From: Chromera velia
Taxonomy: Eukaryota > Sar > Chromeraceae
Assembly (NCBI GenBank): GCA_018398765.1
Contig: JAHBMJ010003712.1
Coordinates: 44,391-76,957, forward strand
Reading direction: 5' to 3'
Length of the DNA: 32,567 nucleotides
The notes under the pieces are model-generated. The model was given only the letters and a program-made list of their open reading frames with translations. It was not told the origin of the DNA and ran no database searches. Shown in pieces: positions 9,940 through 26,828 of the stretch; the first letter of the stretch is position 1; each line of letters begins with the position of its first letter. A program made the translations under genes and the position numbers.

Positions 9940-10210
9940 CTAGGCGTGATCTGTAGATATATATATCTTTAGATATATTTTTTATAACCCATAATATAAT
10001 ATATGCACACGAAAAAATAAGTAAAAAAAATATATAAGGTAAGACTATGTTAGTGAAAACTTTCTTCAAGAAAGGTTCTTTGGTGAACCAATGAAGTGAA
10101 AAGCTGTTTATACATTAAAGAAGTGACATAGATATATTAAATATATATATATAAATATATTTTTAAAATTGAAAATATAATATAAAAATTTATATACAGA
10201 TCACGCCTAG
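9940..10210. mobile_element. hAT-like MITE with 16-bp terminal inverted repeats
   Basis: The left end CTAGGCGTGATCTGTA (9940-9955) is the exact reverse complement of the right end (10195-10210). Identity resumes for five more bases after one mismatch. The element is 271 bp, very AT-rich inside, and has no coding capacity. It is flanked on both sides by AGATTTTA (9932-9939 and 10211-10218), a perfect 8-bp target-site duplication. Eight-base duplications are typical of the hAT superfamily, and non-autonomous elements of this size are usually called MITEs. The superfamily call rests on the duplication length only. Confidence 0.75.
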
Positions 10211-10218
10211 AGATTTTA

Positions 10219-11981
10219 ACAAAGTTTTGAAAGTGTAATCAGTACAAGCACATACAACCAAAACTCTAGCTAAAGTTTTTAACGTATATACAACTCAGTG
10301 TTATCACATATATCTATAATTTTTTAATAACACTTTATAGCTAGTTTTACGGTCGAATTCGAAGGGATCGAGTGAGACAGGCTGTATGGTTAATTACGGA
10401 AACACGGAGGTGGGGGTAGTGCAAGTTTTCGGAGGCGATCGATTCATCGAGATGAGAAAAAGAAAGAGAAAAGAGAGAAAAACAGATCGAGATCAAAGGA
10501 AGAGGGGGAAAAGGAGAGAAAAGAGAGGAGGAATACTGCACTGCTTAAAGTTTCAAGAAAACGTTACAAGTTCGTCCCTGCCTTCACATTTCCGCTTTTT
10601 TTTACACCTCTCATTCCACGTCTCTGCCCATCCATTGGGACGTATACGGGTGGTCATCCTTTTTCAGACGCATTGACAGCTTTCACTCGTCTGACGACTC
10701 GGTCACGCGACCGTTTCCCCATTTCGTTCCAATATCTTTCTACTTTCCCAGCTCTCTTTTCTTCTTACTCAATCACCCTCTGTGTTCTTTCTCGGTCGAC
10801 CGGGGACATAAAACCGTCCCCTCAAAAGCCAGAGAAGAGAGGTCGATTTGAGGTGAGATGAGCAAGAAAGAGTGAAAGACAAAGAGGAAACGAAATTCCA
10901 ATTCCGTTTTTTCCTTCTCTGTCGAATGGACTGACTGACAGAATGAGAGAGAACCTTAAGGCATTAATTCAAACTCCCACCCAAACAAACTTGCATTCCT
11001 TCCAAGTCACTACAGGGGAGCGAGGGAGATTTTCCTCCTTCCGCCCTTCCTTTGGTCTCGAGCCGCTCTCCTTCTTTCTTGGCCTTCATAGCTGCCCACC
11101 AGCAGTTTCCTTTCTGCCTACCTGTGTTCGTCTGTTAGAGCTGAAGCTTAAAACTCTCGCTGGGACGAGAAGCGGAAAGAAGAACAGAGAAAGAAAGAAA
11201 GCCTGTCGGTCAGTGAGGGAATGCATGGAATGGAATGGGTCGACTTTCTTTACGTACAGCTCCGGGGAGAGGCAAGGGAAAGAAAGAAAGAAAAGAAAGA
11301 AAAAAAAGAAAGAAAGAAGCAGAAACAGCCAGACAAACGACTGCCACCACCGGATGGATGGGTGGACAGACACCATCAAACTTAGCAGAAAGATGGATAG
11401 AGAAGAAGACAAAGACCGCTAGAAGAAAGAGAAAAGAGAAAAACACGACAACGCCACGACCATACCAGAAGCAGCTTCCCAACGAGCTAGCCACCGTCCC
11501 TCTCTCTCACCCAAACACAGAAAGAAGAAGACGGAAGAAAACCAAGGAGGCAAGCAGACAGACAGATTGGAAGACAGACAGACAAGAGATAGAAATGAGA
11601 TCATCATCTTTCCCTCTCAACGAAAGACTGACCGAACGAAGGAACAGACGAACACATTTTTCCTTTTCGTGAGTCAGAGATCGGCTGGCTCTGTCAGGTC
11701 ACGACGTGAATAAAAAAAAACGGCTCTCATCCCCAAAACCCACGACAGACAGACAATTCATCGGAGGAAGTTTCTCCTTTCATTTTTCCGCATCATGCCA
11801 TTACCCCAACGACCGAGGCCGGAGGGAAAGGAAAAGAACCCTCTGCTCATTCTCCCGTGTCTCTCCGGCTTGTTTTTTCTTTTCACTTTCCGCCCGGCCA
11901 CTACATTCCATTCATTTGGTTGTCTACTATTCACATTCATCCCTTCTTTCTTTCTGTGTCACGCATCTCCTTTCATCATTT
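10219..11981. other. Intergenic, AT-rich then polypurine/polypyrimidine
   Basis: The first 110 bases are AT-rich, with a short GTGTTAT/ATAACAC inverted repeat near 10300-10336. The rest alternates between purine-rich (GAAA, GAGA) and pyrimidine-rich blocks. Open frames here give only Lys/Arg/Glu- or Ser/Phe/Leu-rich strings, so they are treated as artefacts. The 3' untranslated region of the FtsH gene must lie in the right part. Confidence 0.6.
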
Positions 11982-17402
<5,421 letters not shown>

Positions 17403-17841
17403 TCTGATTGATCTCACTACTGACAGAATTTCCTTCAACGACAAACCGATGATCAATATGGAACTCTCACTCCTCGAACTCTCTACTGACTTCTTCCTTC
17501 AAACTTTCCGCGAAAATGAAGTGGATAGGCACATGAGAGGTGGCAGCAAGAGATGTCAGAAGACAGAAGCAATGCATGGAGTGTTTGACAATGTTTGACA
17601 CAATTAACCTGCGTGCCAGGTCCGTGAACGTCTCGGTCGTCGAGTATCGAATCGATTTGCAATCCGGCCCCGGAAAGAGCATGGTTAGTACGTCCCGGAA
17701 AGCGGAAAGGTACAGGACCAAAGTCCGTGCGAGTGGTTGGTAAAGTCGAAACTCCATGCATAAAAACTATAGCTGGCCCCGCAATTCAACGTATATTGGG
17801 GGGCTCTTACAAATAATTAACGCGCATGCAGAGTGAATGGG

Positions 17842-17857
17842 TTTGCGCGCGCGCAAA
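17842..17857. promoter_or_regulatory. Perfect 16-bp GC palindrome upstream of FtsH
   Basis: TTTGCGCGCGCGCAAA is its own reverse complement and lies 440 bases upstream of the FtsH ATG. A TATA-like run (gcatatatatcatg) follows at 17877-17890. It resembles the inverted repeats at 7743 and 25016. Confidence 0.45.
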
Positions 17858-18117
17858 GCACGCGCAACTGTTGCATTGCATATATATCATGCAAACATTG
17901 CCACACAAGAATCATTGACAGTGAAAGGAGCAGAAAGGAGAGGATAGGAGAGGAGTGACACTTAGAGTGGCCTTATCAGAGGCTCATCTTGAATTAAGAC
18001 TCTCAATTACGCTCAATTAAGAGCATCAAGTTGTCGACACAGAGTCTTGTATATATACGGGTTTTTATGTGTAAATTCCCACGCGAAGTGCCGGGGTACC
18101 ACAAGCCCTCCATATGA

Positions 18118-18753
18118 TATCACCCCGGGAACAACACACCATGCAGCAAAATGACTGCTACTCGCGCTGGCAGGAATCCTCCGAGCCTTGCCCTGCGAGA
18201 GGATTGCATAGCACCACAGGTCCCATGCATGCTGAGCCTCTTTCGAGTTCTTGAAACTGCTAGAATCGCACGGAGGCACTGCATGGACGCCGGTTTGCCC
18301 GAGACTCCAATACATGGTGGCCCTTGCAAACATCCAGGAAGGATTTTACCGTGTGACGGCTGGTTTTCGTTCATCCTGAACAAGATTAAAGGAAGCTCTT
18401 GGCCTTGAAAGGGAGACATAGCTGAAGTTGGTACCGTTGTTCACCGTTTGGGGGCCAGCTTCAGGTGTGATTTACGTGCTTGGCTGGTGCAGAAAATATT
18501 CTTCTTGTCCGCCCAGCTGGTTCGCTTCCATGTGTATGGTTAGATACTACAACATTGGCACCCATGCAACCTGTCGGGATTCCTTGGCAGTGCGCTGCTG
18601 CATGGGTATATATGTATCTTCCCTGAGTTAAAGGGAGGTTTGAAGAAGATCGCGGACACACTGTTCAAAACGTGGGACTTGCCGGACAAAAATTTTGTCA
18701 AAAAGCTCACCAAGGTCGCTGTCTGCATTCCAAACGTCGAAACCCATCGATGA
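18118..18753 (+). pseudogene. Coding-like frame broken by in-frame stops
   Basis: One reading frame stays protein-like from 18118 to 18753 but carries stops at 18406-18408 (TGA) and 18541-18543 (TAG), and ends with TGA at 18751. Upstream the same frame also meets a TGA at 18115. The last part contains KGGLKKIADTLFKTWDLPD and KKLTKVAVCIPNVETHR, which look like ordinary protein. I do not recognise the family. It could be a decayed gene, or exons whose borders I have misplaced; AG dinucleotides directly precede some segments. The opposite strand also has a 106-codon frame (18013-18333), so the strand is not certain. Confidence 0.25.
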
Positions 18754-18836
18754 GTATGAGAACATTTAAATGTGCAGGCAGAGGAATTTGGGGAGCACCT
18801 TCGGAGTGTCACGGTGCCGTGCGTCCTCCATGCGAG

Positions 18837-19149
18837 CTAGATGGCTGCACGCAGGACCAAGTCGTCTTCCAGAGTACCCACAGCGAGAAGCCCGAAGGCC
18901 TCGGGTAAACTGATTTGTTCTCCCTTGTTGCCAGCGGGCTCGCTGAATCTGGTGGGAACTAAGTCCGGGGAGCGTCCAAAAGACAGCAAGACCAAATAGT
19001 GCGCAGAAGCCTCAAGGGTTCTCTGGGATCGGTCTGAAGGGAGCGACACCTGACCGGCGAGGGAATCGAGCGGGACGGAGCAGGAGGGCTGGGATGGGTG
19101 CAGGGCCTCGAGGAAGGTCCTTTGGGAAGGCTCCCATTGTTGAATCAGT
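18837..19149 (-). CDS. Hypothetical open frame (possible exon or remnant)
   Basis: The minus strand is open for about 104 codons from 19149 to a stop at 18837, with ordinary amino-acid composition (for example SAHYLVLLSFGRSPDLVP and EAFGLLAVGTLEDDLVLRA). There is no ATG near the upstream end. The composition differs from the low-complexity frames elsewhere, so it may be an exon of an unfound gene or a fossil. No family is recognised. Confidence 0.25.
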
Positions 19150-20688
19150 ATTTTTGTTGATCAATCGATCGATCGATCGAGTGATGTGAAATGTATTGAT
19201 ACATAATGCATGTCCGAGTTGCTGCTGAAGGATCTGACTTAGTTACTTCTGCAAATCAAGTGTGTCCCTTGCAATCTTGAGAAAGGGGCACACCGGCAGA
19301 ACTTCAAAAGTTCGATAAGAAATACGAGGCCCTAGACGAGGCCAGGCAAGCATCGATCGGCCTTTTGGCCACACGGCCGTCCGACTCGGGCTCCCAAAGG
19401 ATTCACGTGAGGATCGAGTGAGATCAAACAACGGACTTTCGGTTTGCGTCCACAAGTTGAACCACAACCCAACACTTGATGTCATTCCACGTCCCCCACA
19501 CCTTTTCTACTCTCCATTCTGCAAGCGCTTCAGAATTTTCTGCCCTTCTGAGCAGACAGAAAACTTCGGAACTAGATTCTTACGTTTAAAAAAAGGACAT
19601 GAACATGAAAAAGAAACAGCATACCAGCAAAGCTCTTGAAGGATCATGCTAGGGATGATGGTACCACAAGACGCAAAAGCAACAGAAGCATAAAGGAAGC
19701 CGAACAAGAGTTGGAGCTATAACTAGCTAGAGTCGGAGCTTGTACTAAAACAAGATAAAACTTCTAGCTTACGACGTTCACCCCTCGCATTATCTTACAT
19801 TTACTTACATCTTCACTGCATCTAGCTAGCATTGCATAGTAAGCATTTTAAACTTAATGCTAAAGCCTAGAGGCGGACAGGCCCGAGCAGTTAGGTGCTA
19901 TGCAGCTCTATGCCAGATTAATAAAGCGCCGGTAAGCCTGAGCGGTTGATCAAACGTTTTTTTAAAATATAAAATTATTATAAATTTCCCACTTTAAAAA
20001 ATGATTTTCTATAACAATTTTTTTTTTACTTGTTAAACAACCGTTGTTTGTATCTAAATGTATCATACAAAGATCATTTTTTAGCAAGAAAAAAATGAAA
20101 ATAGTACTTATTACATGCTTAAATGATACTATGCAAGTGTACTGTTTTAAGTTTATTTTTGTTTCTAGGTTAATTTAGAATTAAAATTAATTCTAAAACT
20201 AGATTGGGTTTTTAATAATAGTTTGTGAAATCGGTTATACTTTATTTTTCAGTTGCAATTAGTTGTAAAAAAAAAAAAGTGTAACACCATGGGCCACTGC
20301 ATGACACCACCACTAGCCATTTGAATGCTACCACTAGCAGTTTAATATCAATATGTTTGTACGTATTCACTCCAAATATATTATAGGAAAATATAAAATG
20401 ATCAAGCTGATTGTTAATTAATTGTTCATAGCTAGATTGTTGGTAACCCGGGAAGAGATGGTTGATCATCAATTCTGTAGTTAGAAAGAATAGTCGTGTA
20501 GTCCTGTGATTACAGTGTTTTGTTGAAGTTCGTTCAGTGATTCCTAGAACGACTCTTGAAGTTGGAATATTGTTCTTTGTGGGAACTCGGTGGTTACGTA
20601 GTCTTGTGACCAAATCGCTGTGTTGGGACGGGTTGGTTAAGTGGTGTTGGGATAGAAAGAATCATAAAGTTCATAATTACGTTAATTT
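19150..20688. other. Intergenic region, AT-rich in the right half
   Basis: Contains a short (ATCG)n palindromic run near 19162-19180 and an AT-rich block from about 19720. A perfect hairpin lies near 20175-20197 (TTAGAATTAA-AA-TTAATTCTAA). Two GCCYGAGCRGTT-like segments occur near 19880 and 19933. No convincing gene. The 3' untranslated region of the gene ending at 20689 should lie at the right end. Confidence 0.55.
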
Positions 20689-22308
20689 TTACTTTTGAGC
20701 GGGAGTTTCCGTATTTTCAAAAGTTGCTTTGCACTCTTCGAGACTCCTGATGTCCTCTCTCTTGATGTTCTTCTTCCCCGCCACCGCCCGGGCAATTCCT
20801 CCGACGGGCCCGCTCCACTGGGCGATGCTGCCGTTCTGCGGGATGCAGGCCAGAAAGGAGTATGCCAACGGGCAGAGGGACTCAGATGTCCTGGACAATT
20901 AGGTTGATATGTATGAGCAGACACAAAGGAAGGGAGGGTGTCAGACAGACAGACAGTCAGTAAGTCAGTCAGTGGGATGTATCGGTGTGTTGTGAATACA
21001 GAGACAGACACGGACAAGGAGAGTGTCTGATGTGTGTGTGGTTGGTCTGATCACAGTGTGTGCTTGTGACTGTATGTTCTGGCGACTTTTGCTCGGACCC
21101 GTTGGCCAGGCTGCAGCTTCTGTTACAAAAAGAGGTTAGATCCGGCTTGCCGTCAACTCAATTCTTGAGGAGAATCGGCACAGGATAGAGAGGCCGGAAA
21201 TCGAAGTGCTTTTACCTTTCATGGCTCTCTCTTCATTCTTCATTTCTCTTCTTCGCTCCTCTTCTTCATGCCGCTTACCTCTCCCCCTCTTCACATGCGT
21301 ACGAGGGCACATGTTCCACGAGCCACGCGTAAATGTTTCTCTTGTCCTTTTCGTCCACTTCGTAGCCGGCTTTTCCGAACAAAAGAGGAACATCAAAGTA
21401 CGTGTTGTCGTCCTTCACCTGCATGAGGGCAGGCAAAGAGTACATGCACAAAAATTAAATTGAGAAGAATTAACGTACAGCAAAGTTTCATACACATCAC
21501 AATGAATGGGAACATCTCGGAAAGACGTACACACTCAAGCTCCCTTCCATGCACACAACCCAATCCCTGCATGCATCCCCTCCCTCCACCCACACGCTCA
21601 CACTTGCAGGCGTATGCAGACAGACACGCATCCAAAGAGATCTTTTCAAATGTTCCCGCGGGAAATTTCGTCCGGACCTGAAGGGGCCTTGAAAAGAGAA
21701 CAAAAGAAAGAAAGCTGGAGCAGAAGAGAACAGAAGAAAGAAAGCTAGAGGAGTCTCTGCAGGCAGATGATGGGAGTATTGTTGTTTCGGACTCAAACAG
21801 AATGCTTGCGTAAAGGTGTCCATATCCCGTCCAGTCGCATGCATCCTGTCAAAACATACATCTGCCAAGTCAATGCAGGCATGCAGGCTTCACTACTGCT
21901 TGCAAGCATTCTGGAAAATATTCATTCGTACGCTTTCCTTTCACATCTTTGTTGCCAACATATGCATCATCCAGCTGACTCCAGCCAGCCCATATTGTAT
22001 TTCCGTACAGCCGTGCGACTTTCTCTGAAAAAAATCCAATGGAGACTTGCCTTCTGCTTCAGAAGAGGCCCGGTGTCCTTGCCGACTCTCGACGTCACGA
22101 TTTCCTGGAAGTCCTTTCTGATCGCTCTCAGAAGCGCCAGAGCTGTGAGAAAAGAATCTTTCCCCGGACGACGTCGGTAGGTGCTGTAATCAACCAAAGT
22201 GATTTTCTCCTGGTCGAAAATTGAAGTCACCACGAAGTCAGTCAAGTCTTTCATCACGCCCTTCACCTGCTCGTCGTCTCCTCCTGCAGTTGAAAGTGCA
22301 AAAACAAA

Positions 22309-22343
<35 letters not shown>

Positions 22344-22352
22344 GCACACACA

Positions 22353-22419
<67 letters not shown>

Positions 22420-23148
22420 TTTGTATCTTCTTAAAAGGACATGCAAGGGCGGAACAGAGCGAGAGACCATTCGCATCAGATAAACTGAGAATACACAACC
22501 ACCCTTGCCACTCTCCTTTCTTGTTTGAATCTCTCAAAGAAGACGCACCTTCATTTTGGATTCCTTTCGCGACTGTTGTCGGCATGTTGGTCACCCAGAA
22601 GATGCCCTCTTCCTGCATGCGTTGGCAGTTCATCAACACAACAGAAACCACAAGCGACAATGCAGGCATGCAAACAGCGTCAAAACATCCACTTTCTCGA
22701 TCTGTCAGAACATCCACTTTCTCGATCTGTCAGAACATCCACTTTTCGATCTGTCACAGCGTGTCCCAGACCGTCCTCTGTGTGGATCCATTCCCTGATC
22801 AGAAGACGACATCCGGAGAAGAGGGGGCGCCGCTGGCACTCTGTGAGAAAGGAGAGGGGATGTGAAAACATGACACTATTGAAAAGACAGATTCAAATTT
22901 CGCATGTAGGCAGGTAGGGACAGAGACAGAGGAAGACAGCCAGAGGAAAAGCAACAAAAAAAAAGAGGAACGCACCAGAGACCCCTCTCCATTCGGTGGT
23001 GTCGTCAGTGCAGTCTGGACGCCCTCCTTTCTGAACGTCGAGAGCGTGGAGAGCAAGTATCCTCCCTGCAGCGCTTGCATGCGCAGACGCATAAGTCCGT
23101 CCGAGCTAGAAACTTGGTACTGTCACCGTGCAGACACATGCATATGTA

Positions 23149-23187
<39 letters not shown>

Positions 23188-24718
23188 TCTCGAACACACA
23201 CTCACACATGCAAAGGCGCATGCACAAACTCAAACGCACGTACTCACACGAACACACTTACACACACACACCCACTCACACTGACAGTCCACACACAGCA
23301 ACAAAGCACCCACAATAATCAAATTCTTTTGTCTTGCAATCAAGAACCTGCGTACTATCGAGTCGGACGATTAAACCCACTCCTTTAATTCCGCTTGACC
23401 CTCAAAGACCCACTCGAAAGTCCCCTAGCTGTGCTCTGTCTGTCTGCCCCCTCACCTTTTCATCTACTCCTCTGCATGCTGGAACAGTTGCAACGCCCTC
23501 CTTCTCACACGTCGTCCGCAACACCTCCGAGAAGAGTGCATATGCTTGTCTGAGCTTCTCACCCCGAATCAGCTCCTCAAAGTGGGGATCCGATTCGGAG
23601 TCAGACCCCAGAGCAGACAGGACCCACAACTTTCCCCCAGAAAGACCGTACTTGAAATTGTTTAAACCTTTCTCCAACATTTCTGTGTGCCCCTCAGCAG
23701 AGTTCACGATCTCAAATCGCTCGCTATCCTGAAGCGTCCAAGCCATGATTGCCTTCTCTGCTAGACGCAACAGACCCCCTTCCTTCTTGCACGCTTCCAC
23801 AAGAGACGGCAGCGTTTCGAGATTCTTCAAGGAGGGACTCTCGATGATCAACTTCCAATAGTCCAACGCCGCACAAACGTCGTCCCCGCTTTCCTTGCAG
23901 GCCCTTTCTGCTGCCCGCGCAGTGCTTGCGAAGGGCAACAAAGCGGAAGGATTTACAAGGTCGCTCACGGACGGACTCATCTTTGCAACCCGAGTGACCA
24001 ATTCACCTGGCAGAAGATTCGATGAATCCTCCACCACCTTTCTGTAATTCGCAGGCAGGCTTTCATTCCCTTCCACCCCGTTCATAGCTGTCTGCCAGTA
24101 CTTTTCCACCTCACACTCTTCTCCTGAAGCTGTCCTTCCCAAACAGGCCTCCACCACAAGCTTGGCCACCCCGTCAGTGGCCAAGACCAGCGAGGCCCTT
24201 CCAAGGTCCCCTTCCCCTGCCGTCTCTTCCTTCGGGAAGGGGAAGAAAAAGCTTTGTTTGAGCTGCTGGAGGAAGTGATTGGCAGAAAATTCACCTAAGG
24301 AAACCATCTCTATGGGCATGCTAGTAAGGACCAATTCTTGGTCCTTCGAGTCTAATTTTCCGAAAGTGTCCAACGCGATCTCCACCCGTTCATCGTAATT
24401 CACGAGAGCATCCAAATCGGCTTCCCCGAAAGATTCCAAAGGGCCGAGCTGCTCATCGTCGAGTGCCTCGGCTTGATCTTGGACCTTCTTCAAGGTCTTC
24501 TGCTGCAGCTTCTTCAAGGCCTCCTGGATGCGTTTCCGGGCCTCCCGAGCCTTGGCTTCTCGTCTCCTCCTCGCTCTCGCTGCCGCACCGTTCCGCAAAA
24601 GCCGATGCGCCGTGTGCACATGGTGGAAAGGTTTTTCGGACTCTCTCAGTTGAAATGCGCTTAGAAGGCTGACAAGAACTGCTCCTAAAAGCAGTGCAAG
24701 CGAGAAAGAGACCCTCAT
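20689..24718 (-). CDS. Unrecognised protein with complex-plastid-type leader
   Basis: Exons: 23456-24718 (421 codons), 22976-23119, possibly a 30-base exon 22811-22840, then 22549-22612, 22051-22283, 21279-21418, 20689-20890 (TAA stop). All phases agree, giving about 675-685 residues. The N-terminus is a signal peptide, MRVSFSLALLLGAVLVSLLSA, followed by FQLRES. Phe just after the predicted cleavage site is a known mark of plastid leaders in algae with red secondary plastids. Next comes a His- and then Arg/Ala/Lys-rich helical stretch, probably coiled coil (about 45-85), then a mostly helical body without a motif I recognise. The late exons include FGKAGYEVDEKDKRNIYAWL and CPLAYSFLACIPQNGSIAQW. 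The donor of exon 22051-22283 is GCAAGT, not GT. Its location is plastid or secretory by inference; its function is unknown. Confidence 0.7.
22306..22413. repeat. (CA)n then (GA)n tract in intron
   Basis: About 75 bases of alternating CA with a few GACG interruptions (22310-22384) are followed by about 30 bases of GA, just upstream (in the transcript) of the exon that starts at 22283. The transcript reads (CU)n then (GU)n. Such tracts can bind splicing regulators and form non-B DNA. Confidence 0.85.
22684..22758. repeat. 25-bp tandem repeat, three copies
   Basis: The unit aacatccactttctcgatct plus gtcag occurs twice exactly and a third time with a 2-base deletion. It lies in the intron before the exon at 22612. 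Confidence 0.8.
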
Positions 24719-24767
24719 GCTTTCGTACGCGAATGCCCCTTACTTGTTGATCCGACTACGTATTTTT

Positions 24768-24779
24768 GTATATATATAC
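24768..24779 (-). promoter_or_regulatory. TATA-like element
   Basis: GTATATATATAC, read on either strand, stands about 50 bases upstream of the ATG at 24718, the usual place for a TATA box of a gene with a short leader. It is the only strongly TATA-like run close to this start. Confidence 0.4.
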
Positions 24780-25015
24780 CCGTCTCCTCCTTTGAAGGGC
24801 TGGCCTTGCTTGAAAACTCTCCGACTCTCTCGGGCCCTTGGGGGCTATAAACCGTGCTCGTTTTTGTCCCTTCTGTTGTTGCTTGCAAAGCAGGGAGTAC
24901 GTGGGTGTCTGCACGCGTTCAGCTGAAGGGTCGAGTCTGCATGAGCATGCAATTGCTCGAGTTTTCTTTTTGATTGCATGCATGCGTTAAAAAGAAAAAA
25001 AACAAACAAAAAACT

Positions 25016-25036
25016 TTCGCGCGTGTTGCGCGCGAA
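25016..25036. promoter_or_regulatory. GC-rich inverted repeat upstream of the 24718 gene
   Basis: TTCGCGCG, a 5-base spacer, then CGCGCGAA: a perfect 8-bp stem, 298 bases upstream of the ATG. It is of the same kind as the elements at 7743 and 17842. Confidence 0.45.
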
Positions 25037-26087
25037 GTGCCACTGCACAGATGCGCATACCCACTATAAACTATAAACCCAGAACATGATGATTGAGGGT
25101 TTTTTCATGCATGCCGCGTCCCCATATATGAGAGGCGGATCTAACCTAGTTTGTCGATTTGTTCCATCCTACGACTACCAGCGACGAAAATAGGCGTGAC
25201 TTCGATTACCTTGATACAGCTGATCAATCGCAGCCTCACAACAGGTTGGACAATCAAAAGAGAGAGAAAAGAGACAGAGAGGATGCAGGGCAGAACCTTC
25301 GAAACCCTTCAGTTCTTTCATTAAAAAAAGGCTACCCTTTTAATCAGAAAGACTTTAGTTGTACAGAGGTGCATCCCGCACGTCTTCCATCCCTTCAAAG
25401 AACTCCTCCTTTAAACACCCCCCATCAAAACTCTTTCTTTAAACCCAGTTCCCAAAACTTTTCCGATTCATTTGCTTGCACTTTTACCCATCCCTCTTCT
25501 ATCTTCTCGCATTGCCAAAGAAATTCTTTCAGTTTGCGCCCTCCTGGTCAAAAGACCCGGAGAACGCGGCCACTTCCCTCCCGAGCAGACCCTCGGGCTG
25601 GAAGGGCGCGCTCGAGCTATCAGCTTGCGTGCTCAAGCAATCGATCAGTTAAGAAGGCTTAAGAACACAAGACTGGGCCTTTTTATAATTAAGGCTAGTT
25701 AGAAGGCAGATGGTTTCCACAGTTTTAATTTATTTTATAAGAATTTAATTTGGTTTTGTAAGCCTTATTAAAATATCTTTGATTAAAGTGAACTGCTGGT
25801 GTAAAGAACCGAACTGCCTCGATCGTGCGTTGCCACCGAATGCTAGACGCCTATTTATAGGCCGATGGCGATGGTGTATGATGATAATGATGATTACACC
25901 CATGTTTTTAGTAATAGTCATAAGTTAAGCTTTTAATCACTTTTTGTATCATTTTTTTCCTCATCTGAAGAAATGTGCTCAAACTCTTTTTCCACACAGA
26001 CGAAGCAACCCTTTTTGTATCAGGAAAGAGCCAGAAGCAGCAAGAAGACAGCCAGCATTTGAACAGAGAGACCAGATAGTAAGATAG
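25037..26087. other. Intergenic region with second dispersed repeat copy
   Basis: Contains several TTTAAA-type short motifs on the plus strand between 25320 and 25460, an AT-rich part at 25680-25800, the repeat copy at 25802-25855, and a simple ATGATG run near 25875-25900. The frame 25159-25662 is open but Ser/Pro/Arg-rich, and I do not call it a gene. Confidence 0.5.
25802..25855 (-). repeat. Dispersed repeat, copy 2
   Basis: The reverse complement matches 9853-9902 (about 45 of 51 positions plus a 4-base insertion ATCG). Its flank, read on the minus strand, also resembles weakly the AT-rich DNA around the MITE insertion site. Confidence 0.6.
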
Positions 26088-26828
26088 GTTAGCACACTAC
26101 AGAGAGAATTGGTGGCAAAAAGAGAGAACGAAGTCTTTACGGAAAGAATAGAGAGCGCAATGCAAAAGAGAAAAGAAAACGAAAGAAAAGAACTGCAAGA
26201 AAGATCACTGATGCATCCGATTCATACTGTAATATTAAACGGAAACCGCTTGAACTTGTGGCTACACAGCAAACAGACAGATGAAAGAAACAGAGAAAAC
26301 GGTCTCTCAATTGAGAGAGAAAGCATCGGGCGGACCCCTGTGTGCTACAGAAAGGTTACACCCTGGTCAGTCCACAGAAGAAGAGCAGCATTCAGGGTGG
26401 GAGAGAGGAGCCTTGAGGTCAATAAAGGGAAATTCTCTCTCAATGGAGGGAGGGGGACCCCGCCACACGACAGAAAATGCATTGTTTGCTCTGATCTTCT
26501 TGGCATCCAGGTGGTTGAAGACGAAGTGCACGTTCTGACCGAGTATCCCTTGTATAATGCCGAGAGGGCTGTTTGCTTGCAGGCTCTTTCAGACACATGG
26601 AATGAAGGGAGGGGGGATTCCGAAAGAGCAGCAAGAAAGCCAAAATGGGGCGAGGGGACAAACAGGAAGACAGAAAGGCTTGCCTTGTTTTCTTTTCTTT
26701 TAAGTGAGACAGATGGAAGCGTTGACAAGTTTTTGAAGGATGTTGTCACAAAACGAGCTGCCGTAAAGGAATGCCGCAAGAGAAATGCATGCAGCCTGCA
26801 AGATGTACCAAGCATCCAGCTGGACTAA
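26088..26828 (+). mobile_element. Fragment resembling the C-terminus of a non-LTR retrotransposon protein
   Basis: An open frame of about 246 codons ends with TAA at 26826. It contains RVGERSLEVNKGKF, a basic PPHDRKCIVC stretch, then VVEDEVHVLTEYPLYNAER. Many non-LTR retrotransposon reverse transcriptases end with an R-C-x2-C ... EDE-x-H-x-L-x2-C-P-x-Y-x3-R zinc-finger-like tail, and the match here is good except that the third Cys is Tyr (TEYPLY). No reverse transcriptase core is present upstream, so this is a 5'-truncated or decayed copy. It could instead be a host gene derived from such an element. Confidence 0.5.

Noticed and set aside
10943-11672. Open frames rich in Lys/Arg/Glu or Ser/Phe/Leu
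   Set aside because: They follow the purine/pyrimidine strand bias, have no domain and no splice support.
17467-17761. Two overlapping minus-strand frames of about 95 codons just upstream of FtsH
   Set aside because: They lie where the FtsH leader or promoter should be, and neither continues in phase into FtsH.
18013-18333. 106-codon minus-strand frame
   Set aside because: It overlaps the plus-strand coding-like frame, has no good splice context and no family; the strand could not be decided.
25159-25662. 167-codon plus-strand frame
   Set aside because: Ser/Pro/Arg-rich with no motif, followed by an AT-rich region; not better than chance.
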